Origin: Candidatus Bipolaricaulis anaerobius
GTDB taxonomy: Bacteria; Bipolaricaulota; Bipolaricaulia; Bipolaricaulales; Bipolaricaulaceae
Direction of reading: 5' to 3'
DNA length: 64,000 nt
NCBI RefSeq assembly: GCF_900465355.1
Contig: NZ_LS483254.1
Coordinates: 1,260,339 to 1,324,338, forward strand
In this document: piece after piece, positions 60,662 to 64,000 of the stretch
How the letters are laid out: each line of letters opens with the position of its first letter
Numbering within the stretch: the first letter of the stretch is position 1
Made by a program: the position numbers and the translations under genes
Notes under the pieces: generated by a model
Seen by the model: only the letters and a program-made list of their open reading frames with translations
What the model was told of the DNA's origin: nothing
The model's database searches: none

Positions 60662-61588
60662 CTACCTCCCCGCGACGAGTGGCCGCAGGCGTTGGGGCCA
60701 GTCGGTGATGATCCCCGAGACGTAGGGCTCCGCAGCGAATCGGGCGAGGTCGCGCGGGTCGTTCACCGTCCACAGGTACACCCCGTACCCCGCCTCGTGG
60801 AGGAGGCGCGCCTTCTCCCGGTCGTAGGCACTGACCTGCGGGTTGATGGCCTCCGCCCCGTACCCGCGCACGTACCCCACCGGGTCGGGGGGGAGGGAGA
60901 GGACGAGGAGCGCGCCCGGGATCTCGGGGGCGATCTCCCCCAAGTAGCGAATCCGCTCGTGGTCAAACGAGGAGATGATCACCCGCTCGGCCATCCCCAG
61001 CTCGCGGACGAGGGAGACGACCTTCTCCACCATCTCCCGGCCGGCAGAGGAGAGGGGAGCAAACGGGGTCCCCTTGAGCTCAATGTTCACGAACAGGTCA
61101 AGCTCAGAACTGGCCAGGAGCGCGTCACGGAGGGTGGGCACCCGCTCCCCCCCGAACGCCTGCGCTTCCTCCGCCCGAACCTCACCGGAGCGGATCGTGC
61201 CAAACGGATCCTCGCGCCCGAACCAAGATCCCGCGTCGAGCGTCTGGATCTCCTCCCGGGTGAAGTCGGCCACCCGCCACGGGGCGCGCTCCGGGAAGGC
61301 CTCGCGGGCGTTCGTGGTCCGGGTCAACACGTCGTCGTGCATGAGGACGAGCTCCCCATCCTTCGTGAGCTGAACATCGAGCTCCCACCCATCCGCCCCG
61401 AGCTCCGCCGCGCGCCTCGCCGCGGCGAGGGTGTTCTCCGGGGCCACCGATCGCGCCCCCCGGTGGGCGATCACCAACACACGAGCCACGGGACCTCCTT
61501 CCGCGATCGGGGCGCGGTCGGGGAGCGCGGTCAACGCGACGGCGCACACCAGACCGACCACCACCACCCACGTCCACACGTGCATCAT
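60662..61588 (-). CDS. Glycerophosphodiester phosphodiesterase (membrane-anchored or exported)
   Basis: An N-terminal hydrophobic helix (about 3-22) precedes a GDPD barrel with VIAHRGARSVAPENTLAAARRAAELGADGWELDVQLTKDGELVLMHDD (catalytic His pair and Glu/Asp metal ligands), FVNIELKG and GVYLWTVNDP. It would split glycerophosphodiesters into glycerol 3-phosphate and an alcohol outside the cytoplasm, feeding the adjacent UgpB-type importers. It is the last gene of importer operon B. Confidence 0.92.
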   Translation of the reverse strand: MMHVWTWVVVVGLVCAVALTALPDRAPIAEGGPVARVLVIAHRGARSVAPENTLAAARRAAELGADGWELDVQLTKDGELVLMHDDVLTRTTNAREAFPERAPWRVADFTREEIQTLDAGSWFGREDPFGTIRSGEVRAEEAQAFGGERVPTLRDALLASSELDLFVNIELKGTPFAPLSSAGREMVEKVVSLVRELGMAERVIISSFDHERIRYLGEIAPEIPGALLVLSLPPDPVGYVRGYGAEAINPQVSAYDREKARLLHEAGYGVYLWTVNDPRDLARFAAEPYVSGIITDWPQRLRPLVAGR

Positions 61589-61601
61589 CCTCGCCTCCCC
61601 G

Positions 61602-62453
61602 TCACTTCTCGGTCTCCACAAGTCCTTTCACAAGCCACTTCTGGAACAGGATCACCACCACAATCGGCACCGCCATCGCCATCACCGTGGTCGCCATGAC
61701 GAGGTTCCAGTCCATGAGGGATTCAGATGTCCCGAGCATTTTCACGATCCCGATCACGATCGTATCCATGTTCTTCTCCGTCGTAATGAGGAGCGGCCAC
61801 AGGTACTGGTTCCACCCATACACGAACAAGATCACGAACAGGGCAGCGATGCTCGGTCGCCCCAAGGGGAGGATGATCGACCACAAGCACCGCATCGGGC
61901 CGGCCCCGTCAATTTTCGCCGCATCGAGGAGCTCCTTGGGGATGGTGAGGAACACCTGGCGGAAGAGGAGGGTCCCCGTGGCGGACACCATCACGGGGAG
62001 GGTCAGGCCTGCCAGCGAGTTGAGGAGCCCCAGATCGGCAACGACCTTGTAGCTCGGGATGATGCGGACCTCGAGAGGCAGCATGAGGGTGATGAAGATG
62101 AGCCAGAAGAAGAACATCCGCAGCGGGAACCGGAAGAAAACCACGGCATACGCGGCGAGGATGGACACCGTGATCTTCCCCACGGCGATCACCACGGCCA
62201 TGAGGAGGGAGTTCGTCATCATGATCCGCACTGGTGTCCCCGACACCCGCTCCCCTGTGCCGTAGGCCCACGCCTGGACGTAGTTCTCCGCCATGTGGGT
62301 CCCCGGGGTGAGGGGGAGGCGGCCCCGCCCGATGGTCGCGGCATCGTGGGTCGAGCCGATGAGGGCCATGTACACCGGAAACACGAGCACCGCCACGCCA
62401 ACGATGAGGACGAGGTGAGCGAACCAGTTCCGCGAAACGCGCTTCCTCTTCAT
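61602..62453 (-). CDS. ABC transporter permease, UgpE type (importer B)
   Basis: This 283-residue permease has six helices and the EAA loop ELLDAAKIDGAGPMRCLWSIILPLGRPS; the closing VKMLGTSESLMDWNLVMA region is typical of UgpE. The ATG at 62453 has GGGGGAG upstream. It pairs with the UgpA-type gene 10 bases upstream. Confidence 0.9.
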   Translation of the reverse strand: MKRKRVSRNWFAHLVLIVGVAVLVFPVYMALIGSTHDAATIGRGRLPLTPGTHMAENYVQAWAYGTGERVSGTPVRIMMTNSLLMAVVIAVGKITVSILAAYAVVFFRFPLRMFFFWLIFITLMLPLEVRIIPSYKVVADLGLLNSLAGLTLPVMVSATGTLLFRQVFLTIPKELLDAAKIDGAGPMRCLWSIILPLGRPSIAALFVILFVYGWNQYLWPLLITTEKNMDTIVIGIVKMLGTSESLMDWNLVMATTVMAMAVPIVVVILFQKWLVKGLVETEK

Positions 62454-62463
62454 CGCTCCCCCT

Positions 62464-63348
62464 TTACACGTAGTGGACACGGCGCTCGATGAACCGGAAC
62501 TGGAAGGCGGTGAGCACGATCACCACCATCATCAAGACCACGGACTGAGCGGCCGAGCTGTTGATCTTGAAGTTCTTGAACCCGTCCACGTACAGCTTGT
62601 ACACCATCGTCTCCGTGGCCTTCCCGGGGCCGCCCTTGGTGAGGGCGTCGATCGCCCCGAACGTATCGAAGAACGCGTACACGGTGTTCATCACCACCAG
62701 GAAGAACGTTGTCGGAGCGAGGAGGGGGAACACGATGGACCAGAAGGCGCGCGTGGACCCAGCCCCATCCACCTTGGCCGCCTCAATGAGGGACTTCGGG
62801 ATCGCCTGCAGCCCGGCGAGGAAGAAGATGAAGTTGTAGCTCACCTGTTTCCAGACCGAGGCCAGGACCACGATCAGCAACGCTTGCCCCCCGTTTAGGG
62901 TGTAGTTCCAATGGACGCCTATGCTCTGCAACGCCCGGGCCAGGATTCCGACCGAGGGCTGGAACAGGAACAGCCACAGGACCCCGGCGATCGCGGGGGC
63001 GAGGGCGTAGGGCCAGATGAGGAGCGTTTTGTACACGTTCGCCCCCCGGAGGGGCCTGTTCGCCATCACCGCGAGGAGGAGGCCGACAGAAAGCGCGGCG
63101 ACCACCACCGCCGCCGAGAACACAAACGTGAGGCGGATCGCCCCCAGATAGTACGGGTCAGCGAACAGAGCCTTAAAGTTCGCCAAGCCGACGAACGTTG
63201 TGTGGAACCCAAACGGGTCGGAGCGGAGGACGGACTGCTGGATCGCCTGGACCGCTGGCCAAACGAAGAACACGGCCGTAACGATGATCTGAGGGGCAAC
63301 GAGGAGATAGGGGAGGAACTTGTTCGAGAACGTGGCCTCGCCCTTCAC
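62464..63348 (-). CDS. ABC transporter permease, UgpA type (importer B)
   Basis: This permease (294 residues) has [21 protein letters not shown] as first helix, EAA loop [27 protein letters not shown], and [22 protein letters not shown] near the end. The GTG start at 63348 is set by AGGAGG 8-9 bases upstream; the frame is open a little further without a better start. Confidence 0.9.
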   Translation of the reverse strand: MKGEATFSNKFLPYLLVAPQIIVTAVFFVWPAVQAIQQSVLRSDPFGFHTTFVGLANFKALFADPYYLGAIRLTFVFSAAVVVAALSVGLLLAVMANRPLRGANVYKTLLIWPYALAPAIAGVLWLFLFQPSVGILARALQSIGVHWNYTLNGGQALLIVVLASVWKQVSYNFIFFLAGLQAIPKSLIEAAKVDGAGSTRAFWSIVFPLLAPTTFFLVVMNTVYAFFDTFGAIDALTKGGPGKATETMVYKLYVDGFKNFKINSSAAQSVVLMMVVIVLTAFQFRFIERRVHYV

Positions 63349-63372
63349 GGCGCTCACCTCCTGAGAGGGCAA

Positions 63373-63400
63373 GGGGCACGCCCGGTGTCGGGCGTGCCCC
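63373..63400 (-). terminator. Intercistronic hairpin after binding-protein gene (importer B)
   Basis: GGGGCACGCCCG pairs perfectly with CGGGCGTGCCCC around a GTGT loop, 8 bases after the binding-protein stop. Confidence 0.65.
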
Positions 63401-63407
63401 CTCGACC

Positions 63408-64000
63408 CTACTTGTAGATGGCCTCGAACTCACGGAGGATGGCGTTCCCCCGCCGGACGACGTTGGCCATGGCTTGCTCGGCAGTCTGCTGCCCCTGCAG
63501 CGCCTTCTCGACCTCCTCGTACACCACAACGCGGATCTCCGGGAGGTTGCCCAGCCTGAGCCCGCGCGTGTTCTCCGTCGGGTTGGGTCGGGCGAGCTGG
63601 AGGATCGCCAGGTCGGCCCCGGGGTTGGCCTCGTAGTACCCTTGGGCCTTGGCCGCCTCGTACCCCGCAAGCGTGAGCGGCACGTAGCCCGTCATCATGT
63701 GCCACTTCGCATCGGTGGCCGCTTGGCCGAGATAGGAGAAGAACGCGGCCACGCCCTGATATTCCGCGACGCTGGCCCCAGGACGGCGCATCACCCACAG
63801 GGACGCCCCCCCGATGATCGAGTTCTTCGGCTCGGCGATGAACTCATCGTAGTAGGGCAAGTAGGTCACGCCCCAATCGAACTGGGCCTCGCGCACGACG
63901 CGCGCCCGGAGGGCGGACGAGGCCATGAGCATCGCGGCTTCCCCTGACCCGAACAGGGCGTCGGGCGCCGAGTCCCGTCCGGCGTAGCTGAACGACCCCT
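63408..64000 (-). CDS. ABC transporter substrate-binding protein, UgpB-like (importer B), C-terminal part
   Basis: The frame is open to the window end, so the N-terminal half is outside. The visible 197 or so residues include [52 protein letters not shown] and a C-terminal [26 protein letters not shown] segment, as in UgpB. It closely parallels the binding protein of importer A. Confidence 0.88.
   Translation of the reverse strand, partial: GSFSYAGRDSAPDALFGSGEAAMLMASSALRARVVREAQFDWGVTYLPYYDEFIAEPKNSIIGGASLWVMRRPGASVAEYQGVAAFFSYLGQAATDAKWHMMTGYVPLTLAGYEAAKAQGYYEANPGADLAILQLARPNPTENTRGLRLGNLPEIRVVVYEEVEKALQGQQTAEQAMANVVRRGNAILREFEAIYK

Overview
The window is GC-rich, gene-dense bacterial chromosome with long same-strand runs, many 1-8 base start/stop overlaps and very short gaps. 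Gene content (four carbohydrate- or polyol-type ABC importers, GH57 and GH13 amylases, SufBCSU, an Asp23/AmaP/NusB/EF-P block, a compact SMC-ScpA-ScpB) suggests an anaerobic, possibly thermophilic heterotroph. A deep-branching lineage such as Bipolaricaulota (Acetothermia/OP1) would fit, but no rRNA is present and this is inference. Several genes carry a TAnnnT box 5-8 bases before the start codon, which points to common leaderless transcription.

Layout. 1-4.9 kb is an accessory/defence patch: the C-terminal part of a type ISP restriction-modification enzyme, a PD-(D/E)XK-like nuclease gene broken by a 1.3 kb IS3-family element, a MITE-like repeat, and a mazEF toxin-antitoxin pair with a palindromic operator inside its promoter. 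4.9-12.5 kb holds a ferritin-VIT1 iron transporter, a cysteine-rich exported protein, a metallopeptidase-HEPN fusion, a TGS/uridine-kinase-like protein, a flavin reductase, a dihydropyrimidinase-like amidohydrolase and rlmN. 12.5-20.5 kb is one long minus-strand unit: tdk, a ThiXYZ-type pyrimidine importer, sufC-sufB-sufS-sufU (no sufD), and an exported PEGA-domain protein.

20.5-36 kb is mostly carbohydrate metabolism: an exported phosphoesterase, an SBP/permease importer with an exported nuclease, a secreted GH57 amylopullulanase, malEFG, a cytoplasmic GH13 amylase, an ABC-2 exporter and a GNAT acetyltransferase. Starch or glycogen would be cut outside the cell, imported as maltodextrin and processed inside. 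36.4-38.4 kb carries two paralogous exported coiled-coil proteins, each followed by a terminator. 38.5-42.2 kb is smc-scpA-scpB. 42.3-45.3 kb is an unfamiliar accessory block with a thioredoxin-like protein, two very cysteine-rich small proteins, a small membrane protein and an exported protein of unknown function.

45.4-50.7 kb is housekeeping: rpsI, rpmE, a DUF1385 protein, a PHP phosphoesterase, nusB, amaP, two asp23 genes, efp and a DUF2227 protein. 50.7-53.9 kb is a heat-shock unit: hsp20 behind a strong promoter and a CIRCE-like palindrome, then a zinc-finger Clp ATPase. 54.0 kb to the end is a glycerol phosphate-type locus: glpK, an Ldh2-family dehydrogenase, a HAD-IIA phosphatase, two paralogous Ugp-type importers and a glycerophosphodiester phosphodiesterase. 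None of the SBP/permease importers has its own ATPase gene here, so a shared MsmX/UgpC-type ATPase is expected elsewhere. In all four, a GC-rich hairpin separates the binding-protein gene from the next permease gene.
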